Below, one piece after another: positions 8,025 through 15,900 of a DNA stretch of 57,003 nt (positions within the stretch are counted from its first letter, which is position 1; each line of letters starts with the position of its first letter). Where the stretch lies: contig CP070696.1 in NCBI GenBank assembly GCA_020353535.1, positions 4,650,006 to 4,707,008 on the forward strand, written 5' to 3'. Source of the DNA: Spirochaetaceae bacterium (GTDB taxonomy: Bacteria; Spirochaetota; Spirochaetia; SZUA-6; DRHE01). Position numbers and translations under genes: made by a program. The notes beneath the pieces were generated by a model. It was not told where the DNA came from and did not search any database. It saw only the letters and a program-made list of their open reading frames with translations.

Positions 8025-9551
8025 ATGAGCGACCAAGCTAAAGTGCAAGCCAGGGGATGGGTCATCTATCCGCTTGGCAGCCGACCGAAGATGGGCCTCG
8101 CCGTCCTGCTTGGGATTCAGCACTATCTCACCATGTTCGGTGCGACAGTCCTGATTCCCTTCATCGTCGGCGGTGCCATGGGATTGCCACAGGATCAACT
8201 GGCTCTCCTCATCTCCACAATGTTCTTCGTGTCGGGCATCACCACCCTGATCCAACAGTCCCCCATCGGAAATAGACTGCCAATCGTTCAGGGCGGGACG
8301 TTCAGCTTCCTGGGCCCGATGTTCGCCATCGTCGGTATGGTGAGCGCCCAGAATCTGGGCTGGCAGGTGATGATCCAGCAGGTCTGCGCCGCGGTCATGT
8401 TCGCCTCGGCGTTCGAGATCGTGCTGGGCTACACCGGACTTATGGGCTACATCAAGCGGGCCATCAGCCCGATCACCATTGGCCCGACCATCGCCATGAT
8501 CGGTCTGGCCCTGTACGGGATCGGAGCCCCCTGGATGGCGGGCAACTGGGCGGTGAGCCTGATCACCCTGTTGTCCCTGATCCTCTACTCCCAGGTGTTC
8601 TCCAGAAAGTCCAGGGTATTCCTGCTGTTTCCGGTCATCCTGGCCATCATCACCGGCTGGGTAGCGGCCATCATCGGCACCTTCGCCGGCTGGATACCGG
8701 AGGGCAATCCGGCCAACGTGACCGGCAGGTTGGAGCTGATCGCTGCAGCCAGATGGTTCGAGTGGAAGCACGCCGTACCTTTCAAGTGGGGTTTCCCGCA
8801 GCTCAACAGCATCACCCTGGCGGGCTCTATCGGCATGATCGCCGGCTATATCGCCTCCATGATCGAGTCCATCGGGGACTACTACTCCGCCGCACGGATC
8901 TCCGAAGCTCCCGTACCGACCGAGAAGATGATTTCCCGCGGTCTGGGAGCAGAGGGCGTCGGCTGTCTGGTAGCCAGTCTGTTCCAGACCTGCAACGGCA
9001 CCACCTCCTACTCGGAGAACATCGGCGCCATCGGTCTCACCCGCGTGGCCAGCCGGCGGGTGATCCGGGCCGGTGCCATCGTCATGCTGATCCTGCCCTT
9101 CTTCGGCAAGTTCGGCGCGACTCTGGCCACGATGCCCCAGCCGGTTGTCGGCGCCATGTTCGTCGGATTGTTCGGCCTGATCGCCGCGGTGGGACTTTCC
9201 AACCTGCAGTTCGTGAACCTAAACAACGCCCGAAACCTGTTCATCATCGGTATCGCTTTTTTTGCGGGCTTAAGTTTCCCGGCTCATTTCGGCGGCGCGC
9301 CGATCAACTGGGCGGAAGCCGGAAAGTTCGCCGAAGTGATCGGCAACATCTTCCAGACGATCCTGACAACGGGTATGGCGGTGACCGCCATCTTCGGGAT
9401 CATCCTGGACAACCTGCTTCCCGGCGCCACCAGGGAAGAGCGGGGCTTGAAGGTTTGGGAGACCGAAGCCACCGACGAAGCCTGGGCTAGGGCTGAGGCT
9501 GAGTGGAAGCAGATGGCCATCGGCCAAGAGCGCAAAGTCATCATCGAATAG
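8025..9551 (+). CDS. NCS2-family uracil (nucleobase):cation symporter
   Basis: A 508-residue polytopic inner-membrane transporter of the nucleobase/ascorbate (NCS2, UraA/PucJ) family. It starts with an MGLAVLLGIQHYLTMFGATVLIP block typical of the first membrane segment. It contains the family signature around SLFQTCNGTTSYSENIGAIGLTRVASR near residues 320-350. The likely substrate is uracil or thymine given the adjacent beta-ureidopropionase, with xanthine as a formal alternative. A strong GGAGG precedes the ATG, and a perfect intrinsic terminator follows the stop by 25 bases. It would supply the substrate for the pyrimidine-degradation block of which pydC and, divergently, the aminotransferase and dehydrogenase are part. 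Confidence 0.9.
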   Translation: MSDQAKVQARGWVIYPLGSRPKMGLAVLLGIQHYLTMFGATVLIPFIVGGAMGLPQDQLALLISTMFFVSGITTLIQQSPIGNRLPIVQGGTFSFLGPMFAIVGMVSAQNLGWQVMIQQVCAAVMFASAFEIVLGYTGLMGYIKRAISPITIGPTIAMIGLALYGIGAPWMAGNWAVSLITLLSLILYSQVFSRKSRVFLLFPVILAIITGWVAAIIGTFAGWIPEGNPANVTGRLELIAAARWFEWKHAVPFKWGFPQLNSITLAGSIGMIAGYIASMIESIGDYYSAARISEAPVPTEKMISRGLGAEGVGCLVASLFQTCNGTTSYSENIGAIGLTRVASRRVIRAGAIVMLILPFFGKFGATLATMPQPVVGAMFVGLFGLIAAVGLSNLQFVNLNNARNLFIIGIAFFAGLSFPAHFGGAPINWAEAGKFAEVIGNIFQTILTTGMAVTAIFGIILDNLLPGATREERGLKVWETEATDEAWARAEAEWKQMAIGQERKVIIE

Positions 9552-9576
9552 GCATCATCCAAAGGAAATCTTGAGG

Positions 9577-9608
9577 ACGGGGCAGTTGACACTGCCCCGT
9601 CTGTTTTT
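9577..9608 (+). terminator. Intrinsic terminator after the uracil permease
   Basis: A perfect 10-bp stem ACGGGGCAGT/ACTGCCCCGT with the loop TGAC is followed by CTGTTTTT. It is one of the clearest terminators in the window and separates the pyrimidine block from the genes that follow. Confidence 0.93.
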
Positions 9609-9622
9609 CCAGAATCAGACTC

Positions 9623-10006
9623 ATGGATTTTAGACCCGCTCTGCGCCTGTCTCTCTACGTTTTGCTGGTTGTGCTGATGCTGCTCACCCTCTACGCTATT
9701 TTCAATGCCGGTAATCCCAACTCGCTGTTTCGTTTGCTGGTCAAAGACCCCTCCTACGACATAGCCATCACCGTGGCTCTAGCTGTCTGTTCCTTTGCTC
9801 TGGTTCTGCTGCTGACTCTGGGTGGTGGGCAGAACCGGCTGCGACATCTGCTGGAGATCAACGCCGGGCACATTCAGGATCTTCGCCGCAAGGGAAAAAG
9901 CGACCTCTTTATCGCCGAATCCTTCCTGTCCGAGTTGGGTGTGAAAAGCGGAATCCTCTACCGTCTTGCCAAGCGGCGGGTTTTGCGCTACCTTTCCAAA
10001 CTGTAA
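9623..10006 (+). CDS. Small membrane protein of unknown function
   Basis: A 127-residue protein with two predicted membrane helices (about residues 9-28 and 46-66). The cytoplasmic tail is basic and helical, rich in Leu, Arg and Lys, and ends in RLAKRRVLRYLSKL. I recognise no family. It is followed 13 bases later by a second small membrane protein, so the two likely form a pair. It sits between the uracil permease terminator and the decarboxylase operon without an obvious link to either. The coding bias is like its neighbours. Confidence 0.7.
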   Translation: MDFRPALRLSLYVLLVVLMLLTLYAIFNAGNPNSLFRLLVKDPSYDIAITVALAVCSFALVLLLTLGGGQNRLRHLLEINAGHIQDLRRKGKSDLFIAESFLSELGVKSGILYRLAKRRVLRYLSKL

Positions 10007-10028
10007 TGGATCTACTGTAATGGATATA
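10001..10028 (+). repeat. 14-bp tandem duplication at a gene junction
   Basis: CTGTAATGGATCTA (10001-10014) is followed directly by CTGTAATGGATATA (10015-10028). The first copy carries the stop of the upstream gene. The second carries the ATG of the next gene. The repeat creates a four-codon frame (ATG GAT CTA CTG TAA) whose stop overlaps the next start codon. Confidence 0.8.
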
Positions 10029-10511
10029 CTGCAAGGCTTCACCAATCCGAACTGGTTGATTTTTGCCCTCCTCTTTCTCGGAATCATCTTCTACCTGGCC
10101 TACATGCGGCAGCGGGAGACCAAGCGCATCACCGACAAGTTCGATAAAGGGGAAATCATCATCACCAGCTTCGGGGTCAACTACTACGGGTTGGAGTCCG
10201 AGCCGGGGGGACCGTTGCGTAGCGCCGGTGCTCTGGTACTGCTCAAAGACGGAATCTACTACAGGGCCCGCTACGCCAACAGGGAGCTGCATATACCGGG
10301 TTCGGCAATCACCTACATCGGCGTGACCAATGTCCACAAGGGCAAGGATCTTCATCAGACCGTGGTGGTGCTGCAGTTCCTCAACCAGGAGGGCAAAGAG
10401 GATAAAGCCGCCTTCCGCATCCCCTATCCGGCTCAGTGGGTTGCCGCTATCAAGAGCAATCTGCTGGAGGACAAAACCGAGGCGCCCAAGAAACCCTACG
10501 AATCGGGGTGA
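10020..10511 (+). CDS. Single-pass membrane protein of unknown function
   Basis: A 163-residue protein with one N-terminal membrane helix (about residues 12-28) and a soluble domain with alternating beta-strand character, possibly a small beta-barrel of PH or YcxB type. I recognise no family. The ATG at 10020 follows the upstream gene by 13 bases. A longer reading from 9966 overlaps the upstream gene and is less likely. It is probably co-transcribed with the preceding membrane protein. Confidence 0.7.
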   Translation: MDILQGFTNPNWLIFALLFLGIIFYLAYMRQRETKRITDKFDKGEIIITSFGVNYYGLESEPGGPLRSAGALVLLKDGIYYRARYANRELHIPGSAITYIGVTNVHKGKDLHQTVVVLQFLNQEGKEDKAAFRIPYPAQWVAAIKSNLLEDKTEAPKKPYESG

Positions 10512-10599
10512 GGCAATTAAAGTCCGCTCGCTTGTCACCGGAATCACCGCCGACCTGTCTCGGCGTGGATCATAGTTCAATCGGAATTTAAACTTCCAT

Positions 10600-10629
10600 T
10601 TGACAGACTAACGGCGAGCATTCTATAAT
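10600..10629 (+). promoter_or_regulatory. Sigma70-type promoter for the mmd operon
   Basis: A consensus TTGACA at 10600-10605 and a consensus TATAAT at 10624-10629, separated by 18 bases, about 52 bases before the GTG start of mmdA. Strong constitutive expression of the decarboxylase operon would be expected. Confidence 0.75.
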
Positions 10630-10680
10630 CATGTTTCACAGTCAGATTCCTCGAAAAATCTAGGGGCGGAGAGGTTTCCC

Positions 10681-12231
10681 GTGAGCAATCGAGACGCGCT
10701 ACAGAGATACCACGAAAACAAAGCCGAGATGCTGGCCGGGGGCGGGCAGAAGAGGATCGAAGCCCAGCACGCCAAGGGCAAGCTGACCGCCCGGGAGCGC
10801 CTGGACCTGCTTCTGGACAAGGGCTCCTTCGTGGAGCAGCAGCCCTACATAACGGTCCGAGCCACTGAGTTCGGATTGGCGGAAAAGAAGTTCCTGGGCG
10901 ACGGTGTTGTGAGTGGGACGGGTAAGGTCGGGGGGCAGCAGATCTTTCTCTTTTCTCAGGACTTCACGGTTCTGGGGGGATCTCTGGGGGAGATGCACGC
11001 CGAGCGTATCGCCGAAGTTCAAGGTTTGGCCCTGAAAAACGGATGTCCCTTCGTGCAGATCAATGATTCCGGGGGCGCCCGCATCCAGGAGGGCACCCTC
11101 TCTCTGAACGGTTACGCCAAGATCTTCCGGGCCAACACGCTGGCCTCCGGAGTGATTCCCCAGTTTTCCGTGATCCTGGGACCCTGCGCAGGCGGCGCGG
11201 TGTACTCCCCGGCCATCACCGATTTCATCCTGATGGTAGACGGGGTCAGCAACATGTACATCACCGGACCTGATGTCATTCGCGCGGTAACCGGTGAGGA
11301 GATCAGCCACGATCAGCTGGGCGGAGCGGCAACCCACGCATCAATCAGCGGCAACGCCCATTTCCGTTTTGCCGATGAGAAGAGCTGTCTGCAGTTCCTG
11401 AGGAGGCTGCTCGGTTACCTGCCCGCCAACAACCTGGAGATGCCACCGGTCGCCGAGAGCAAGGATGGACCGGACCGGGAAACTCCGGAGTTAGAGGAAC
11501 TCCTTCCCGAAGATCCGAAGCGTCCCTACGATGTCCGGGAGTTCATCGCCGCCATCTGTGACCGCGGCTCCTTCCTCGAGGTGCACGCCGACTATGCCCC
11601 CAACGTGGTGGTGGGATTCGCCCGGCTGCACGGACGCACGGTCGGGATCTTCGCCAATCAACCGAAGTTCTATGCCGCCGCCCTGGACATCAACTCCTCG
11701 GACAAGGCGGCGCGCTTCATTCGCTTCTGCGACTGCTTCAACGTCCCGATCATCAGCCTGGTCGATGTTCCCGGCTTTCTCCCCGGCGTTGCCCAGGAGC
11801 ACGGCGGAATCATCCGTCACGGCGCCAAGGTGCTGTACGCCATCGCCGAAGCTACGGTCGCGAAGATCTCCCTGATCATACGCAAGGCCTACGGCGGGGC
11901 CTTCATCGCCATGAGCTCTAAAGCGTTGGGTTACGACAGGACCCTGGCCCTGCCCACGGCGGAGGTGGCGGTGATGGGCGCGGAGGGCGCGGCCAACATA
12001 ATCTTCCGCAAGGAGATCGCCGCTGCCGAGAAACCGGAAGCGATGCGGCAACAGAAGATCGATGAGTTCCGGGAACAGGTGATGAATCCTTTCATCGCCG
12101 CCGGCTACGGACTGGTGGACGATGTGATTGAACCCAGGTACGCCCGCATCGAGCTGATACGCTCGCTGGAGATGAACATCCGCAAGCGGGAGGACCGGCC
12201 CACCAAGAAGCACGGGAACATTCCTCTGTAA
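10681..12231 (+). CDS. mmdA: (Methyl)malonyl-CoA decarboxylase alpha subunit (biotin-dependent carboxyltransferase)
   Basis: A 516-residue acyl-CoA carboxyltransferase of the crotonase-like family. It transfers the carboxyl group of malonyl-CoA or methylmalonyl-CoA to biotin on the carrier subunit. It has two homologous halves with the oxyanion-type glycine motifs NDSGGARIQEG and GPCAGGAVYSPAITDF in the N half, and VPGFLPGVAQE and KAYGGAFIAMSS in the C half. The start is GTG at 10681, preceded by GGAGAGG. It is the first gene of an operon in the order A-D-C-B, the same as in characterised Na+-translocating methylmalonyl-CoA decarboxylases. That order and the membrane subunits exclude a simple propionyl-CoA carboxylase. 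Sequence does not tell malonyl-CoA from methylmalonyl-CoA. Confidence 0.93.
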   Translation: MSNRDALQRYHENKAEMLAGGGQKRIEAQHAKGKLTARERLDLLLDKGSFVEQQPYITVRATEFGLAEKKFLGDGVVSGTGKVGGQQIFLFSQDFTVLGGSLGEMHAERIAEVQGLALKNGCPFVQINDSGGARIQEGTLSLNGYAKIFRANTLASGVIPQFSVILGPCAGGAVYSPAITDFILMVDGVSNMYITGPDVIRAVTGEEISHDQLGGAATHASISGNAHFRFADEKSCLQFLRRLLGYLPANNLEMPPVAESKDGPDRETPELEELLPEDPKRPYDVREFIAAICDRGSFLEVHADYAPNVVVGFARLHGRTVGIFANQPKFYAAALDINSSDKAARFIRFCDCFNVPIISLVDVPGFLPGVAQEHGGIIRHGAKVLYAIAEATVAKISLIIRKAYGGAFIAMSSKALGYDRTLALPTAEVAVMGAEGAANIIFRKEIAAAEKPEAMRQQKIDEFREQVMNPFIAAGYGLVDDVIEPRYARIELIRSLEMNIRKREDRPTKKHGNIPL

Positions 12232-12299
12232 GGGGCGCGTATCGGCTTGTGGCCGCATATGCTGGCTGCAATGGTGGGCCGATGCTGAGGATTTGAGAA

Positions 12300-12689
12300 A
12301 TGAACGTAGAAGTATATTCGTACAGTATCATCGCCACGGTTCTGGGAATGCTGGTCGTGTTTCTATCCCTGTCTGCACTGAGCGTTATGATGGTAGTGCT
12401 GAAACAGGTCTTTTCCGGAGAGGGAAAACAGAGGGCGGTTCGCTCATCGGGGAAGCGGCGAACCAAGGAGGCCCGGGCGGGAAGGCTTGGAGTCGATAAT
12501 GCAAAAGCCGGTAAGGATCTGGGCTCCCAATCGGCAGAGCAGTTGCCGGCCTGGCTGCCTGCAGCGGTCGGCGCCTACCTGGCTGCAGAGCAGGAACCGG
12601 ACCGACCAAGCGCGGATCCCTGGAACGCCGTGGTGAATCAGTACGATCCCTGGATTGCCGGGGGAAGGTTCTCTAAACGGGGAGTATGA
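12300..12689 (+). CDS. mmdD: Small membrane subunit of the Na+-pumping decarboxylase (OadG/MmdD-like)
   Basis: A 129-residue protein with one N-terminal membrane helix (about residues 9-34) and a long hydrophilic tail rich in Lys, Gln, Pro and Ala. Near the C-terminus is a short conserved-looking patch, WLPAAVGAYLAAEQ. This matches the delta/gamma subunits of sodium-pumping decarboxylases, which hold the complex together and diverge fast in sequence. It sits 68 bases after mmdA and only 3 bases before the biotin carrier gene. Family membership rests on length, topology and position more than on residue identity. Confidence 0.82.
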   Translation: MNVEVYSYSIIATVLGMLVVFLSLSALSVMMVVLKQVFSGEGKQRAVRSSGKRRTKEARAGRLGVDNAKAGKDLGSQSAEQLPAWLPAAVGAYLAAEQEPDRPSADPWNAVVNQYDPWIAGGRFSKRGV

Positions 12690-12692
12690 GGG

Positions 12693-13157
12693 ATGCAGAA
12701 AAAAGTTCGCTTCGAGTTGGAAGGAAAGGTCTACGACGTGGGAATCGAGCGTACCGGTGACCGACTGACTCTGACCCACCAGGGAAAAAGCTACGTGGTG
12801 AGGCTACTTCCGGACGAGAGTGAACCGAGAGTGTCGCCGCCCAAGAGTGCCGCCCACACCCCGTACGTCACGCCAGTCGTTCAGGCTCCCCTGCCCCCGG
12901 TCGGCGGTACGGCAGCAGCCGTACCGGTAGCGGAGGCGGACTCTGCGGGTGCTCTGCACGCCCCCATGACCGGGGTGATCAAGGAGATCAAGGTCGCTCC
13001 GGGACATACGGTCCAGGAAGGCCAGGTCGTCCTGATCATGGAAGCCATGAAGATGGATATCGACGTTCCCTCCCCCATATCGGGGATTGTGGCTGAGGTG
13101 CTGGTGAAGGCCGGTGACACGGTCGCTGCAAAGCAAGAGCTCATAGTCATTCACTAA
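12693..13157 (+). CDS. mmdC: Biotin carrier subunit of the Na+-pumping decarboxylase
   Basis: A 154-residue biotin carboxyl carrier protein. The N-terminal ~50 residues form a small beta-rich docking part, followed by a flexible Pro/Ala linker (about 52-85) and a C-terminal biotinyl domain. The biotin attachment site is the Lys in the canonical EAMKMD. The block APMTGVIKEIKVAPGHTVQEGQ completes the hammerhead fold. It accepts CO2 from the alpha subunit and delivers it to the membrane beta subunit, where decarboxylation drives Na+ export. It is tightly packed between mmdD and mmdB in the operon. Confidence 0.93.
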   Translation: MQKKVRFELEGKVYDVGIERTGDRLTLTHQGKSYVVRLLPDESEPRVSPPKSAAHTPYVTPVVQAPLPPVGGTAAAVPVAEADSAGALHAPMTGVIKEIKVAPGHTVQEGQVVLIMEAMKMDIDVPSPISGIVAEVLVKAGDTVAAKQELIVIH

Positions 13158-13172
13158 CGAGGTGCCTTCAGC

Positions 13173-14291
13173 ATGAGCATCCTGAGGATCATCACCGATT
13201 TCTTCACCTCTACCGGCTTCGCGTCCATAAGTCTGGGAAATCTGGGCATGCTGGCAATCGGGGGACTGTTGATCTACCTCGGCATCGCCCGGCAGTACGA
13301 ACCGCTGCTGCTCATTCCGATCGGTTTCGGCGCCATTCTGGTGAACCTGCCCCTTTCCGGAATCCAGGAGGAGGGGGGATTGATCCACTACATCTATTTC
13401 GGGATCCGCTCCGGAATTTTCCCACCCCTTATCTTCCTCGGCATCGGTGCCATGACCGACTTTGGTCCGCTGCTCTCCAAGCCTCAGACTTTCCTTCTGG
13501 GTGCAGCCGCCCAGTTCGGGATCTTCGGCACTCTTCTGGGCGCCAAGGCGATGGGATTCGAATTCGCCGAAGCCGCTTCGATCGCCATCATCGGTGGGGC
13601 CGACGGACCCACGGCCATCTACCTTACCTCCAAGCTCGCCGATCATCTGCTCGGTCCTATAGCCGTGGCCGCCTACTCTTACATGGCCTTGGTGCCGATC
13701 ATCCAGCCGCCTGTGATCCGTGCCCTTACCACCAAAAAGGAGCGGCGGGTGGTGATGAGCGAAGTAAAACCCGTCAGCCGCCGTGTTAAGATTCTCTTTC
13801 CCATCCTCACCACCATAGCCTCGGCCCTGTTAGTGCCCGCGGCCACACCGCTGATCGGTATGCTGATGCTGGGCAACCTCTTTCGGGAGGCGGGAGTGGT
13901 GGACCGCCTGTCCAAGACCGCCCAGAACGAGCTGATCAATATCGTAACGATCTTTCTCGGGGTGGCGGTGGGTTCCAGGATGTCGGCGGAGGAGTTCCTG
14001 ACCCTGAAGACCCTCATGATCATCGGCCTGGGGCTGGTAGCCTTCGTGATCGGTACGGCAGCCGGAACGCTTCTGGGCAAGCTGATGTATGTGATCACCA
14101 AGGGCAAGGTGAATCCTATGATCGGCGCAGCCGGAGTTTCCGCCGTTCCCATGGCCGCCCGGGTGGTACAAAAGGTCGGTCAGAAGGCCAATCCTTCGAA
14201 CTTCCTGCTGATGAACGCCATGGGTCCGAACGTGGCCGGGGTGCTCGGCTCGGCGATAGCCGCAGGAGTGCTCCTAGCCCTGGCCGGCTAG
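13173..14291 (+). CDS. mmdB: Na+-translocating decarboxylase beta subunit (OadB/GcdB/MmdB family)
   Basis: A 372-residue integral membrane protein that decarboxylates carboxybiotin and exports Na+. The family's functional motif is intact: GGADGPTAIYLTSKLA near residues 140-155, holding the Asp that binds Na+. Further conserved membrane blocks include NLFREAGVVDRLSKTAQNEL and GAAGVSAVPMAARVVQ. With the alpha, biotin and small subunits it makes a complete four-gene pump. Genes of this kind conserve energy in fermentations that release CO2 from malonyl-, methylmalonyl-, glutaconyl-CoA or oxaloacetate; the carboxyltransferase partner points to (methyl)malonyl-CoA. Confidence 0.95.
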   Translation: MSILRIITDFFTSTGFASISLGNLGMLAIGGLLIYLGIARQYEPLLLIPIGFGAILVNLPLSGIQEEGGLIHYIYFGIRSGIFPPLIFLGIGAMTDFGPLLSKPQTFLLGAAAQFGIFGTLLGAKAMGFEFAEAASIAIIGGADGPTAIYLTSKLADHLLGPIAVAAYSYMALVPIIQPPVIRALTTKKERRVVMSEVKPVSRRVKILFPILTTIASALLVPAATPLIGMLMLGNLFREAGVVDRLSKTAQNELINIVTIFLGVAVGSRMSAEEFLTLKTLMIIGLGLVAFVIGTAAGTLLGKLMYVITKGKVNPMIGAAGVSAVPMAARVVQKVGQKANPSNFLLMNAMGPNVAGVLGSAIAAGVLLALAG

Positions 14292-14363
14292 ATGCCCCAA
14301 TTGCAGGGATCTTCAGAGCCGGAACCACTATAATAGATGACAAGATCTTAAGAAGGAGTGTCT

Positions 14364-15245
14364 ATGGGTGGGTTCAGCTATCAGCTGGTTGAAGAGGTGG
14401 CCAAGGAGATCTACATCCGGGCATTGAAACAGCTACCCCCGGATGTTGTCACAGCCCTGCAGCATGCTCACAACTCCGAAAGCGACGAAACGGCCAGGGG
14501 TATCTTGCAGACCATCCTTCAGAATATCGACATCGCCCGCGACCGGAATCTGTTGCTCTGCCAGGATACCGGACTGCCGGTCTACCTGGTTAAAATCGGC
14601 AGCGGATTCGCTGCAGACGGGGCCAGGATCGCAGCGGCTCTGCATTCAGGTGCCAAGAGAGCCACTTTGGAACATCCCTTCCGCGGCAGCTCAACCCATC
14701 CGCTAACCCGCGTGAATCCGCAGAACAGTGTGGGCCGGGGATTGCCCGTCATCCATTGGGAATTCGATCAGGACGCCGACACCCTGGATATTCTGATTAT
14801 CCCCAAAGGCTCGGGTTCTGAAAATATGAGCGCCATGAAGATGTTCATCCCGGCCGACGGGGTTAAAGCCTTGAAGAAATTTGTATTGGATACCGTGGTG
14901 GATTCGGGCGGCAATCCCTGTCCGCCCGGGATAATTGGCGTGGGGATCGGTGGAACGGCGGACCTGGTGGGGGTGCTGGCAAAAAAGGCACTGGCCCGTG
15001 CGGTCGGTTCCACCAATCCGGATCCGCAGTTGGCCCAAATGGAAAATGATCTGCTGCTGGCGATCAACGGTACCGGGATCGGGCCCATGGGGTTGGGAGG
15101 AGATACAACGGCACTTGCTGTGCACATAGAGAGCGCCTATACCCACATGACCCTGAATCCGGTGGCTGTAAACACCCAATGCTGGGCGGCGCGCCGGAGC
15201 AGGGCTGTCATCCACCGCAATGGCCAGGTTGACTACGGCTACTGA
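14364..15245 (+). CDS. Fe-S hydro-lyase alpha subunit, class I fumarase/tartrate dehydratase family
   Basis: A 293-residue catalytic subunit of a two-component [4Fe-4S] hydratase. Three cysteines expected to bind the cluster are present, in LLLCQDTGLP, GNPCPPGIIG and NTQCWAARR. The loop GSGSENMSAMKM, typical of the family, is also there. The ATG at 14364 is favoured over an in-frame GTG six bases upstream because AAGGAG lies 5 bases before it. In an mmd context, fumarase would fit the succinate-propionate route (malate to fumarate). The partner beta subunit deviates from standard fumarases, so the substrate could be another hydroxy-dicarboxylate such as mesaconate/citramalate or tartrate. A lone TATAAT at 14329-14334 lacks a good -35 box. 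Confidence 0.88.
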   Translation: MGGFSYQLVEEVAKEIYIRALKQLPPDVVTALQHAHNSESDETARGILQTILQNIDIARDRNLLLCQDTGLPVYLVKIGSGFAADGARIAAALHSGAKRATLEHPFRGSSTHPLTRVNPQNSVGRGLPVIHWEFDQDADTLDILIIPKGSGSENMSAMKMFIPADGVKALKKFVLDTVVDSGGNPCPPGIIGVGIGGTADLVGVLAKKALARAVGSTNPDPQLAQMENDLLLAINGTGIGPMGLGGDTTALAVHIESAYTHMTLNPVAVNTQCWAARRSRAVIHRNGQVDYGY

Positions 15246-15260
15246 GAGGGGAGGAGAACC

Positions 15261-15848
15261 ATGGAGCACATTCTGACATCGCCGTTTAGGGAGCCGGATG
15301 TCCGCAAGTTGAAAGTCAACGATACGGTTTTTCTGAACGGTACCCTTTTCGGAATCCGCGACGCCACTCAGATTCGGATCTTTGATGAGAAACAGACCCC
15401 ACCGGTGGATTTGACGGACTCCGCCTGTATCCACACGGCACCCAGCTTGAAGAAGGTTGGAAAACGTTGGGAGAAGATATCCATCGGCACCACCACCAGC
15501 ACACGGATGGATCGCTTCTCCCCCGGTTTAATCAGAGACTACGGTGTGCGGATCATTATCGGAAAGTCGGGCCTGCTGGAGGGCAGCCGACGGGCGATGC
15601 AGGAGTACGGCGCCTGTTATCTGGCCATCGTGGGGGGAGCCGCAGCCCTGGAAACTACACAGATCGAGGAGATCGAAGCTGTCTATTGGGAGGACCTCCA
15701 TCCAGAGGCCATCTATCAATTCAGGATAAAGGCGTTCGGTCCCCTCATTGTAGCCATGGATTCATTCGGCAATCATCTGTACTTCGATGTAAAGAAAAGG
15801 GCAAAGGAAAGGCTGCCGGATCTATATCGCCAGTTGGGCGTCGGCTAG
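15261..15848 (+). CDS. Fe-S hydro-lyase beta subunit, class I fumarase/tartrate dehydratase family
   Basis: A 195-residue partner of the preceding subunit, 15 bases downstream with a GGGGAGGAG ribosome site. Family hallmarks include GTTTSTRMD, GVRIIIGKSGL, GGAAALETTQIEEIEAVYWEDLHPEA and the C-terminal DSFGNHLYFDV. In typical fumarases the first strand is followed by a TARDAAHKR motif with an important histidine. Here that segment reads GIRDATQIRIF, so the Arg-Asp pair is kept but the His-Lys is lost. This argues for altered substrate preference. The alpha and beta genes are probably one transcript with, or just behind, mmdADCB. Confidence 0.87.
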   Translation: MEHILTSPFREPDVRKLKVNDTVFLNGTLFGIRDATQIRIFDEKQTPPVDLTDSACIHTAPSLKKVGKRWEKISIGTTTSTRMDRFSPGLIRDYGVRIIIGKSGLLEGSRRAMQEYGACYLAIVGGAAALETTQIEEIEAVYWEDLHPEAIYQFRIKAFGPLIVAMDSFGNHLYFDVKKRAKERLPDLYRQLGVG

Positions 15849-15900
15849 GCGATCTTTGAGCCGGCACGCAGTGCTTTGATGAGCGGAAACTCCTAAGTCC

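Noticed and set aside
10681..12231. Propionyl-CoA or acetyl-CoA carboxylase beta subunit
   Set aside because: The operon has no biotin carboxylase gene and has the OadB-type membrane pump and small membrane subunit, so the direction is decarboxylation.
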